From contig JANYEL010000229.1 in the NCBI GenBank assembly GCA_025363155.1, forward strand, positions 1-36,959: DNA of 36,959 nt, in the 5' to 3' direction. Position 1 is the first letter of the stretch, and each line of letters starts with the position of its first letter. The stretch is from Moraxellaceae bacterium. Its GTDB lineage: Bacteria; Pseudomonadota; Gammaproteobacteria; Pseudomonadales; Moraxellaceae. Made by a program: the position numbers and the translations under genes. Shown here one piece after another: positions 1 through 8,499 of the stretch. The notes beneath the pieces are model-generated. The model ran no database searches. It was not told where the DNA came from and saw only the letters and a program-made list of their open reading frames with translations.

Positions 1-2
1 AT

Positions 3-125
3 CTGGAGAATTATTTGGGATGGCGAAGGTTTTTGGAGCGTTGGGGAAAAACTCTAACTCCAGAAATTGCGCTAACAGTTGCTTTGGCTAAAAATAATCC
101 ATTTCAACTGTTAACGCAGACATAG
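3..125 (+). CDS. C-terminal end of a truncated CDS (…LENYLGWRRFLERWGKTLTPEIALTVALAKNNPFQLLTQT*); product unknown, possibly a transposase tail
   Basis: Frame 3 is open from the window edge to TAG at 123-125 and its composition looks like protein. No family assignment is secure. Confidence 0.4.
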   Translation: MENYLGWRRFLERWGKTLTPEIALTVALAKNNPFQLLTQT

Positions 126-217
126 CCTTTGCAAAGGGAGGCTGGGAGGGATTTGCTGTTGATCTGTTTCTATTTTGTTGGATCTTTTACCAACGCTTTT
201 ACTTGAGTACGAATAAT

Positions 218-1150
218 ATGGCGGGCAGTAGTTTATTTGCATTGATTGATGATATTGCAACAATTTTGGATGATGTTGCGTTGATGACAAAAGTTGCAGC
301 CAAAAAAACCGCAGGCGTTTTGGGTGATGATTTGGCGCTGAATGCACAACAAGTTCACGGCATTCGTGCCGAACGTGAATTGCCCGTGGTGTGGGCCGTG
401 GCTAAGGGTTCAGCGGTTAATAAGATGATTTTGGTGCCTTCGGCATTATTAATTAGTGCATTGCTCCCTGCGTTGATTATTCCACTGTTAATGATTGGTG
501 GTTTGTATCTATGTTTTGAAGGCGTTGAAAAACTCGTTCATAAATTACTACACCTCCATGAAGATTCTGAAAAAGAGCAAGATGCTTTGGTTGAGGCTTT
601 CCTTGATAAAGACGTCGATATGGTTGCCTTTGAAAAAGGTAAGATTAAAGGGGCGATTCGCACTGATTTTATTTTATCGGCTGAGATCATTGTCATTGCA
701 CTTGGAACTATGGCCGTGGGTGCAACCCTGCTGCAGCAAGCGCTCGTGTTGTCGATTGTGGCTGTCGTAATGACGATTGGCGTGTATGGCATTGTTGCAG
801 GTATTGTGAAGTTAGATGATGCTGGTTTTTACCTTGAGCGTAAAAACAGTAAAGCCTTGCAAGCATTTGGCAGAGTACTGATTGCTGCTGCACCAAAGTT
901 AATGCGGTTTTTATCCGTTGCTGGAACGATTGCAATGTTCTTGGTTGGGGGCGGGATTTTAGTCCATGGTCTACATGGTCTAGGCATTCATAGCATTCCA
1001 AGCTGGATTGAACATGTTGGACATGCGAGTGGTGCGTTAAAGGGTGTCGTTGAGGCGATTTTAAATGGCGTATTTGGTGTTTTAGCTGGCGCAGTGGTTG
1101 TGGCTGTGGTGATGTTCATTCAAAAAATACGAGGTCAAACTGCACATTAA
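218..1150 (+). CDS. DUF808 (YedI-type) membrane protein
   Basis: MAGSSLFALIDDIATILDDVALMTKVAAKKTAGVLGDDLALNAQQV is the typical DUF808 start. The ORF track begins at TTG 203, but ATG 218 is the likely start. Confidence 0.9.
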   Translation: MAGSSLFALIDDIATILDDVALMTKVAAKKTAGVLGDDLALNAQQVHGIRAERELPVVWAVAKGSAVNKMILVPSALLISALLPALIIPLLMIGGLYLCFEGVEKLVHKLLHLHEDSEKEQDALVEAFLDKDVDMVAFEKGKIKGAIRTDFILSAEIIVIALGTMAVGATLLQQALVLSIVAVVMTIGVYGIVAGIVKLDDAGFYLERKNSKALQAFGRVLIAAAPKLMRFLSVAGTIAMFLVGGGILVHGLHGLGIHSIPSWIEHVGHASGALKGVVEAILNGVFGVLAGAVVVAVVMFIQKIRGQTAH

Positions 1151-1178
1151 TTAATAGCTTGATGGATGGCTTTGAAAA

Positions 1179-2129
1179 ATGATTAGGACTGCTCAGGGAT
1201 GGCTGAAAAAGAAGACTCAAGCTTGGCAAAATAGACGTTTGCCGCCTGTGAAACAAATACGCCTTACGCAAAGACAAGTCTTTATTTTTTTAAGTAAAGA
1301 AGGTGGTTTGTTTGTCTTAATGATGGCTGCGATTTTTGTCGCAGGTGTAAATTATGCTAATAATTTGATCTTGGGATTATGCTTCTTCCTCGGCAGTGTT
1401 TTGATCATCGTCGTGCATCACACCTTTAATAATTTGTCAGGTTTGCTCCTCGAGGCGGTTGATGCTTCTGATAGCGAAGCGGGCACAGTCACCAATTATC
1501 GAATTCGAATTACACCGCATGGACGACACGTTCCGCACCTAATTCAATTGGAGTGGGATGGGCAGACTCGTATCCTTAATCAAATTGATCGCCCAACGCT
1601 TGTCGCTTTTCAATTGGCGACGCCGACGCGTGGGCGGTTTTTGCCACCACGATTAGGCGTTTCGACGGTATATCCGCTGGGGATTTTACGCGCATGGACA
1701 TATATACGGTTCAGTGAACCTGCGTGGGTGTCACCAAAGCCCATAGAAGGCTTGTTACAAGGTCAGCGCGTCATTTCAGGCGAAGATGATGACGCGGCGA
1801 CACGGGTGGCTGGGCAAGATGAGTTTGATGAATTACGTACGTTTATAGAAGGTGAATCATTAGCACGTGTGTCATGGGGGCATCTGGCACGTGGGCAGGG
1901 TGTGTTGACGAAGCGTTTTTCTGATGCGGTCGGACGTGAACAATTATTGGATTACGATGCAATGTCGGGCGGACATGAATTGCGCTTATCGCAACTGGCA
2001 TATTGGGTGAAACGATTGACTGAGGAACAGGTCGCATTTGGGCTAAAAGTTCGTGATCAGGCGGTTACTTTGGGGAGTGGATTCGGGCATCAAACTGCTG
2101 CATTACGCTTTCTAGCAGAGGTGGAATGA
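1179..2129 (+). CDS. DUF58 domain-containing protein
   Basis: Two N-terminal TM segments and a DUF58-like core (DEFDELRTFIEGESLARVSWGHLARGQGVLTKRF). ATGA overlap with the next gene. Confidence 0.85.
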   Translation: MIRTAQGWLKKKTQAWQNRRLPPVKQIRLTQRQVFIFLSKEGGLFVLMMAAIFVAGVNYANNLILGLCFFLGSVLIIVVHHTFNNLSGLLLEAVDASDSEAGTVTNYRIRITPHGRHVPHLIQLEWDGQTRILNQIDRPTLVAFQLATPTRGRFLPPRLGVSTVYPLGILRAWTYIRFSEPAWVSPKPIEGLLQGQRVISGEDDDAATRVAGQDEFDELRTFIEGESLARVSWGHLARGQGVLTKRFSDAVGREQLLDYDAMSGGHELRLSQLAYWVKRLTEEQVAFGLKVRDQAVTLGSGFGHQTAALRFLAEVE

Positions 2130-4216
2130 TGCGGCTATCGATGCGTAATGTACTCATGCTCACCCAATTTCTCGTGATTCTGCCGCATCTCGGGCATTTG
2201 CCGTATTGGTTAATTGGCCTTTCAATTGTTGTTGTGATTTCTCAATTAGGTTGGGTCTACCGACGACTTTTTGCGCATTCGAAAGTCCGCCAAAAAACGG
2301 CTCAAGTTGTGGTGTTTTTGTCAGGAATGATTGGCATTTTTCTGACTTTTCATACGTTAATAGGTGTGGAGGCTGGCACTGCGTTTTTGATCATGTGCTT
2401 GCTGGGTAAGCTGTTTGAAGTGAATACGCGGCGCGATGCGTATGTCGTGCTTACGTTTGATTTATTCATTACTGCTGCACTCTTTCTATTTGATCAAGAT
2501 TTGTTTACCGCAATGTGGGCAATGTTCGCAACATTAGGCATCTTGTATGCGATGGCAATGCAAAACGTTGCTGAAAATACATTACTTGTAAATGATGAAA
2601 AAATGACTGAGGTTGAACCTCAATCACAGGTTCGTAAGCGTAGTCCGTTGACGACTATGGCATTAATCGTGATGCAAGCCGTTCCATTGATGATTATTTT
2701 GTTCATATTCTTCCCTAGAATGCCACCGTTTTGGACCATTCAACTGGACAAAGGCAGTGCGCAGACAGGAATGAGTGACAGCATGTCACCAGGTGATATT
2801 GCTGATTTAAGTCAGTCGACTGAACTCGCATTTCGAGCGATATTCACCGAAGGGAAAATTCCAGCTAAATCTGATTTATATTGGCGCGGTCTAGTATTGG
2901 GGTCATTTGATGGCCGTACTTGGCGATCAACTCCTGATCCAAAGTTGAAAATCGTGGTGTGGGGCAATACGGCTTCAATTCCTTCGTGGTTGGTTCAGTC
3001 CGTGAACCTTCAAAAATCGCAACCCGTGAGATACCAACTGATTGTCGAGCCGACACAACAGCCGTGGATGTTCGCCCTGAATTTTCCATTTAGTGTTAAT
3101 GGACAAGCTGGGTTAACTCGCGAATATACCTTACGTGCAGCAGATGATATTGTTCAGCAAACTTCATTTGAGTTAAATCAGTTTAATGTCAAAACCGTTG
3201 ATGCTGAACTTCCTGAATGGCTGGCGCGTGACACATTACAACTCCCTATTGGTAGTAATCCTAAGACTCATCTCTTTGCAGAACGTCTCTTTGCGCGTAT
3301 GAACCATAACCCTGAGCAGTATGCCAATACCGTACTCAATTGGATCCGACGGGAAAATTTCGTTTATACCTTACAGCCGCCGCCGCTGGAAGGTGATCGT
3401 ATTGATCAGTTTTTGTTTGAGACGCGGCGTGGATTTTGTGAGCATTATGCCTCTTCATTTACCTTCCTGATGCGTGCAGCTGGCATACCCGCGCGAGTGG
3501 TGGTGGGTTATCAAGGTGGACAGCTTGGTCGCGACGGCAAGAGTCTAGAAATACGGCAAATGGATGCGCATGCGTGGAGTGAAATTTGGCTAGCTGGGCG
3601 AGGCTGGGTGCGGTTTGATCCCACGGCAGCCGTTTCTCCCGAACGCATTGAACGCGGAATGAAGGCTTTGACGGCGCAAGATTCGTCAATGTTCGGTTCG
3701 GGTGTTGCAGGCGCATTCCGTTATAACCAATTTAAGATGTTGGGGCAGGCGCGCGAGTGGGTGGATTATGCCAAATACATTTGGCAACAAAAAGTCGTTG
3801 GTTTTGACGAGGAAAATCAAGGTAATTTTTTATTTAATATGTTTGGTTTCCGCTCCCAAATGATGCAAGTTTTCGTTATGGCTGGTGCTTTTGTCGTTGT
3901 ACTATCCGTCGTGGTTGGGGTGATGTGGTGGCGACGACGACCTGTATGGCATGCGTTAGATGCACCGTTGATTAAGCTGTCCAAACGGTTAGATAAACAA
4001 AACTTGGCGCGTGAGCCGCATGAAGGTGTCTTGCAGTGGTTGACGCGCGTGGGTCACTTACCTCGATATAAGGAGCAAGCAAAAGAGATCGCGGCGCTTT
4101 ATAGCCAAGCGCGCTATGCACATCACAGTGAAGATATCCGCTCAGATAAATTGGCAAATAAAGTGGCGATCAAGCAACTTCAGCAATTGGTGAAAAATTG
4201 GCGTATGCGTTCTTAA
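2126..4216 (+). CDS. TgpA-type membrane transglutaminase-like protein (DUF3488 + transglutaminase core + DUF4129-like tail)
   Basis: Multi-TM N terminus. Transglutaminase core with RRGFCEHYASSFTFLMRAAGIPARVVVGYQGG, DAHAWSEIWLAGRGWVRFDPT. Confidence 0.92.
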   Translation: MMRLSMRNVLMLTQFLVILPHLGHLPYWLIGLSIVVVISQLGWVYRRLFAHSKVRQKTAQVVVFLSGMIGIFLTFHTLIGVEAGTAFLIMCLLGKLFEVNTRRDAYVVLTFDLFITAALFLFDQDLFTAMWAMFATLGILYAMAMQNVAENTLLVNDEKMTEVEPQSQVRKRSPLTTMALIVMQAVPLMIILFIFFPRMPPFWTIQLDKGSAQTGMSDSMSPGDIADLSQSTELAFRAIFTEGKIPAKSDLYWRGLVLGSFDGRTWRSTPDPKLKIVVWGNTASIPSWLVQSVNLQKSQPVRYQLIVEPTQQPWMFALNFPFSVNGQAGLTREYTLRAADDIVQQTSFELNQFNVKTVDAELPEWLARDTLQLPIGSNPKTHLFAERLFARMNHNPEQYANTVLNWIRRENFVYTLQPPPLEGDRIDQFLFETRRGFCEHYASSFTFLMRAAGIPARVVVGYQGGQLGRDGKSLEIRQMDAHAWSEIWLAGRGWVRFDPTAAVSPERIERGMKALTAQDSSMFGSGVAGAFRYNQFKMLGQAREWVDYAKYIWQQKVVGFDEENQGNFLFNMFGFRSQMMQVFVMAGAFVVVLSVVVGVMWWRRRPVWHALDAPLIKLSKRLDKQNLAREPHEGVLQWLTRVGHLPRYKEQAKEIAALYSQARYAHHSEDIRSDKLANKVAIKQLQQLVKNWRMRS

Positions 4217-4344
4217 TGAGCTACGAAACTTCTACTAAATGCCAATATTGCTTAAAATTCTGCCAGTCAGTCATGTGATTGTGTAAATAAGTCAATTTTC
4301 TATTGCGCATCACGTCGAACTTGCCTAGAATCCTGCTCCAGAAC

Positions 4345-4421
4345 AGGCGTATAGCTCAGTTGGTTAGAGCACCACCTTGACATGGTGGGGGTCGCTAGTT
4401 CGAGTCTAGTTACGCCTACCA
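4345..4421 (+). tRNA. tRNA-Val (anticodon GAC)
   Basis: Full cloverleaf: acceptor AGGCGTA/TACGCCT, D arm GCTC/GAGC, anticodon stem CCACC/GGTGG with loop TTGACAT, T arm GCTAG/CTAGT with TTCGAGT, encoded CCA. Confidence 0.95.
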
Positions 4422-4438
4422 AATTTGGTAGATAAATT

Positions 4439-4471
4439 AGCCACTTACATTAATTTGTAGGTGGCTTTTTT
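4439..4471 (+). terminator. Rho-independent terminator after tRNA-Val
   Basis: AGCCACTTACA/TGTAGGTGGCT stem (one G:U) followed by TTTTTT. Confidence 0.8.
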
Positions 4472-4844
4472 GTGCAGTCATGGTTCCCTTAAAATTCCCC
4501 CATATTATTTAATACTAAAAAATACTTTATTAACAATATTTTGCTCGTCATCAAGCACCACTTATTCTCTTTCTTAATAATATGGCTGAAATCGATTATT
4601 GCTGCTCTAAAACCAGCTTGACAGCCTCAATTCTGAATTCTGAATTCTGAATGGGTTGTTTTGCGCATCGGTTGACACCATTTGACTTTATTTTACTTTC
4701 AAAAGGTGTCCGCTTTTCTCAGCAGTGGTCAGTTCAATAGCGTCACATGCCCTCGTGATTATTCAGAAAAAAAGGGGGCGAGAGAATTATCAAATATAAG
4801 TACTAAAAAAATACTTGCCCTAAAATTATTGAATTGTTGCATTG

Positions 4845-4871
4845 TGTAAACGATAGTTGTTATCATTTACA
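4845..4871. promoter_or_regulatory. Near-perfect palindrome, Fur-box-like, upstream of the porin/FMN/ApbE cluster
   Basis: TGTAAACGATA-GTTGT-TATCATTTACA, 10/11 arm match. The minus-strand core TGATAAC-A-ACTATCG resembles the Fur 7-1-7 motif TGATAATnATTATCA (11/14). Confidence 0.5.
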
Positions 4872-4991
4872 TTAATACGTCTTAGCTGATTGGTCATATT
4901 TGGGTCTGTCATTATTGAGCTGGGCAATACTTCCAACAATAGTCATTCAACGAGTAATTATTGTTTCTACTTTAAACCGATAGGATAAAAG

Positions 4992-6401
4992 ATGAGATCG
5001 TTAAACGCTGCAAAAAAAATGACAACTTCTTCGGTCACAACAACTTTACATACATTATTCAAAAAACAATTGCTCGCTGTAGCGATATTAGGTTCGTTGT
5101 CAGTAGTGGCATTTGCCGATGATGGTGTGACTAAAGAACAGCTTCAACAACAAATGAGCGAGCTGAAGTTGCAGATGCAACAGCAACAACGCCAGTTAGA
5201 TGCCCTGATTAAAGCACAAGAAAAATTGAATGCTGCAACACCAGCGTCAAATGCAAACGCAGTAGCCACAACTTCTGCGACTAATACACCGAACACCACG
5301 AATGTCTCTGCAAGTAATGCAGCATCAGATACTACAATCGGTGGTTATGGTGAGATTGCTTATAACAACTATCGTAAAGACAGCAGCAAAACTCAGGCTG
5401 ATTTAAAACGTTTCGTCTTGTTCTTCGGTCATCGTTTCAATGATCAATGGAGCTTCAATAGTGAAGTGGAAGTGGAACATGCGATTGCCAGTTCGAGTGA
5501 TGCAGGTGAAATTGAAATTGAACAGGCTTATCTGAACTATCAATTAAATCCGAAGATCAATATTAAAACAGGTCTGTTTTTGATCCCGTTTGGATTTATC
5601 AATGAAAACCATGAGCCACCTGTATTTTACGGTGTAGAGCGTAATGAAGTTGAATCTCGCATTATTCCAACGACTTGGCGTGAAGGCGGTATTAGTGTAA
5701 ATGGTAATACAGATATTGGCTTAGACTGGAATGTCGGCCTTACCACAGGTCTAGATATGGCGAAGTTTGATGATTCTTCTGCACCAATGCATGCGAGCCA
5801 TCAAGAGCTGCAATTGGCTAAGGCGCACGATTTGTCTTACTACGGGGCTTTAAATTATCGCGGAATTCTTGGTTTAACTGTGGGTGGTGCGTTATTCACA
5901 GGCAATACAATGCAAGCAAACGCGGACTTTAAAGCAGACAATTCTCAGCCTGATTTTACTGGAATTAAAGGTCGCGTGACATTGGGTGAGATGCATGCAC
6001 GTTGGCAACGTGATGGCTTAGATTTACAAGCATTGTATGCAAAAGGAAAAATTAACAACGCAAGTAAAATTGACGCTACCCTTGATGCGTACAACACTGC
6101 TAACGCTGATTCACGTCCTTTCGTCCCGAGTGAATTTTACGGCTGGCTCGTACAAGGTGCCTATACAGTTTGGCAAAATGGTGATATGTCGTTAACACCA
6201 TTTGTACGCTATGAAAAATTCAATTCGCAATCAAAAATGCCAGCTGGTTTTACAGCTGATCCTGCCAATGCTGATCGCGTAGAAACGATTGGTGTCTCCT
6301 TTAAACCTATTTCTCAATTGGTTTTCAAAGCAGACTATCAGAATTTCCTTGATAACTCTGAGAACAACCGCTTCAATCTTGGCTTAGGTTATATGTTCTA
6401 A
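4992..6401 (+). CDS. Outer-membrane porin-like beta-barrel protein with N-terminal coiled coil
   Basis: Signal peptide, Gln-rich coiled coil (KEQLQQQMSELKLQMQQQQRQLDALIKAQEKL), Thr/Asn/Ala linker, alternating beta-barrel pattern, terminal aromatic (GLGYMF). Confidence 0.85.
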   Translation: MRSLNAAKKMTTSSVTTTLHTLFKKQLLAVAILGSLSVVAFADDGVTKEQLQQQMSELKLQMQQQQRQLDALIKAQEKLNAATPASNANAVATTSATNTPNTTNVSASNAASDTTIGGYGEIAYNNYRKDSSKTQADLKRFVLFFGHRFNDQWSFNSEVEVEHAIASSSDAGEIEIEQAYLNYQLNPKINIKTGLFLIPFGFINENHEPPVFYGVERNEVESRIIPTTWREGGISVNGNTDIGLDWNVGLTTGLDMAKFDDSSAPMHASHQELQLAKAHDLSYYGALNYRGILGLTVGGALFTGNTMQANADFKADNSQPDFTGIKGRVTLGEMHARWQRDGLDLQALYAKGKINNASKIDATLDAYNTANADSRPFVPSEFYGWLVQGAYTVWQNGDMSLTPFVRYEKFNSQSKMPAGFTADPANADRVETIGVSFKPISQLVFKADYQNFLDNSENNRFNLGLGYMF

Positions 6402-6427
6402 ATCTAGATTTAAAACTGGGGAATACA

Positions 6428-6458
6428 AATAAGGGTCTGGCAAATGCAGGCCCTTATT
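6428..6458 (+). terminator. Stem-loop after the porin gene, candidate terminator/attenuator
   Basis: AATAAGGGTCTG…CAGGCCCTTATT (one G:U). Weak T-tract, so it may only partly terminate. Confidence 0.5.
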
Positions 6459-6552
6459 TATTGAGATTTAGCGTTTTTTTTGTGGCTTGAGATGTTCATG
6501 GCTTTGATAAATTGCCTGTGCGTGTCAAACTTGATGCTAGTTTTAGGAGTTT

Positions 6553-7071
6553 ATGATGAGCCGTAGTCAATGGACACTCATTCCACTTGCCGTCGTTTCG
6601 GCGTCGAGTTACGCGACTGAATATTTTACGGTTGAGCAAGTTCAACAAGTGATTTTCCCCAGTGGAAAATTCGAACCTATGTCCATCATTTTAACCGATG
6701 AGCAGATTCACCACATTGAACAGGTTTCAGGTGTGAAAGTTTCACATAAAGACGTGAAAGCATGGAAAGTGGCAAGTGGTGGCTGGCTGATTGTTGACGA
6801 AGTCATCGGTAAACACGAATACATTACTTACGCAGTCGGGATAACTGCCACTGGTAGTATCAAACAAATTGAGATTATGAATTACAAAGAATCTTACGGC
6901 TATGGCGTGCGTCAGGTCGCTTGGCGTAAACAGTTCGTCGGCAAAACCAGTGCAGCGCCAATTACGCTCAATAAAGATATTATCAATATCAGCGGCGCAA
7001 CCTTGTCTTGCCAACATGTCACGGAAGGCGTCAAACGTGTATTAGCGACTTATGCTGTTGCCCTTAAATAA
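6553..7071 (+). CDS. Periplasmic FMN-binding domain protein (candidate ApbE flavinylation substrate)
   Basis: Signal peptide plus C-terminal SGAT motif (IINISGATLSCQHVTEGVKRVL), the FMN-attachment signature. Adjacent to apbE. Confidence 0.85.
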   Translation: MMSRSQWTLIPLAVVSASSYATEYFTVEQVQQVIFPSGKFEPMSIILTDEQIHHIEQVSGVKVSHKDVKAWKVASGGWLIVDEVIGKHEYITYAVGITATGSIKQIEIMNYKESYGYGVRQVAWRKQFVGKTSAAPITLNKDIINISGATLSCQHVTEGVKRVLATYAVALK

Positions 7072-7990
7072 TTCATTTCATCATTTGCGTCGTGCCCGTC
7101 CTCTACTCGGTACACTTGTCGAGGTCTATGCCGAAGGTGAAGCTGGGCTTTTGCCTTCAGCCATAGATCAGGCGTTTGCAGCCATCGAACATGTGCAACA
7201 TCTGATGAGCTTTCACGATTTGCAAAGCGATGTCACAAAAATCAATGCCGCACCCGCAGTTGTAACAATAAAGATCGCTGCAGAAACCTATAAGGTGATT
7301 CAGTTTGCTCATCTGTTGAGCAATCTATCGCAAGGTGCATTTGATATTACGATTGCCGATGTTTTGGTGCGGAGTGGTTTTTTACCTGAATTAGAACAAA
7401 TCACATCGGCTCGATGTGATACATATACAGTGACTTACCTTGATCTTGAATTACTCGAAAATAATACCGTGCGCTGGCAGGAAAAGGGCTGGATTGATCT
7501 TGGCTGGATTGCCAAGGGTTATGCGGTCGATTGTGCGATAGAGAAACTTCAAGCACTCGGTATTCGCAATGCAGTCGTGAATGCAGGAGGCGATCTACGT
7601 TGTATTGGTGATAGTCAACAGATTCACGTCCGCCATCCTGATGAACATACATCAATGATTGCTTTGGGGGGCTTGATTGATGCGGCAGTTGCGACATCAG
7701 CAGGTTATTTTTCTTCAAAGATGAAAGACAATCAAGAGATTCACCCTATTGTTGATCCAAAACAGAGACAATGTACGACTTGGGGGCAAAGCATCAGTGT
7801 AGTGGCATCAAGTTGTATGGTTGCGGATGCTTTAACAAAGATTGTGCGGCTAAGTCCTGACGATAGCTTTGATATTTTGAGTCATTTTGATGCACAGGCG
7901 ATTGCGATTGATCATCGTGGAATGATGATTTGTGGCGCTGCACGTTTAACTGAGATTGTGATGAATAACTACAATGAGCCAATTTTATGA
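7052..7990 (+). CDS. apbE: ApbE family FAD:protein FMN transferase
   Basis: RPLLGTLVEV, DLGWIAKGYAVDCAIEKLQALGIRNAVVNAGGDLRCIG, VATSAGYFSS motifs. Overlaps the upstream gene by 20 bp. Confidence 0.92.
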   Translation: MLLPLNNSFHHLRRARPLLGTLVEVYAEGEAGLLPSAIDQAFAAIEHVQHLMSFHDLQSDVTKINAAPAVVTIKIAAETYKVIQFAHLLSNLSQGAFDITIADVLVRSGFLPELEQITSARCDTYTVTYLDLELLENNTVRWQEKGWIDLGWIAKGYAVDCAIEKLQALGIRNAVVNAGGDLRCIGDSQQIHVRHPDEHTSMIALGGLIDAAVATSAGYFSSKMKDNQEIHPIVDPKQRQCTTWGQSISVVASSCMVADALTKIVRLSPDDSFDILSHFDAQAIAIDHRGMMICGAARLTEIVMNNYNEPIL

Positions 7991-8445
7991 CAACTAGACA
8001 TCATCGCGCACCGATACGATTGAGCAAACTCCATGAGCGTTGGGTCTATGTGATTGGCGGAGTATTGTTTTTTTCAGGATTGGGTTGGTTAGTGTTTCAT
8101 TATTTTATGGCTATACCAAATGAATTCGGTGATGTGCACAATCCCTATGAGCCATGGTGGTTAAAACTGCATGGTGCTGCGGCAATGGGCTTTCTAATCA
8201 TCATGGGTTCATTGTTGCCTGTGCATATGACGAGAGCTTGGCGCTTACGGAAGAATCGATCAAGTGGGCTGTTTATGGTTACACTTTTATCGGTTCTGAT
8301 TACTACTGGCTATGGGTTGTATTACTTGGGTAGTGAGCAAACTCGACCGTGGATTAGCTTGATTCATTAGGTGATTGGTGTGCTTGTCTCTACGGCATTG
8401 CCAATGCACGTTTGGCTGGGAACTCGAAATCGTAAAACTCAATGA
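7987..8445 (+). CDS. Small four-TM membrane protein interrupted by in-frame TAG at 8368-8370 (annotatable ORF 7987-8370)
   Basis: ATGA overlap with apbE. The frame continues after the TAG as VIGVLVSTALPMHVWLGTRNRKTQ* with a fourth hydrophobic helix and an HVW motif. Confidence 0.7.
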
Positions 8446-8499
8446 TTTCAATTTATTAGGATTTATTTTTTCATCAAGTCTGAGCACCCTTCTATACCA

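Noticed and set aside
708-1001. Antisense ORFs inside long genes (e.g. 708-1001, 3459-3716, 24067-24417, 36326-36670)
   Set aside because: Each lies opposite or out of frame within a well-supported gene, with low-complexity or unlikely composition.
4345-4990. tRNA-Val as an integration site for a genomic island
   Set aside because: No integrase, no duplicated tRNA 3' end seen in the window, and ordinary metabolic genes follow.
5100-5320. Gln-rich and Thr/Asn-rich stretch in the porin as a nucleotide repeat expansion
   Set aside because: Codons are mixed and not in exact tandem array. It reads as a normal coiled coil and linker.
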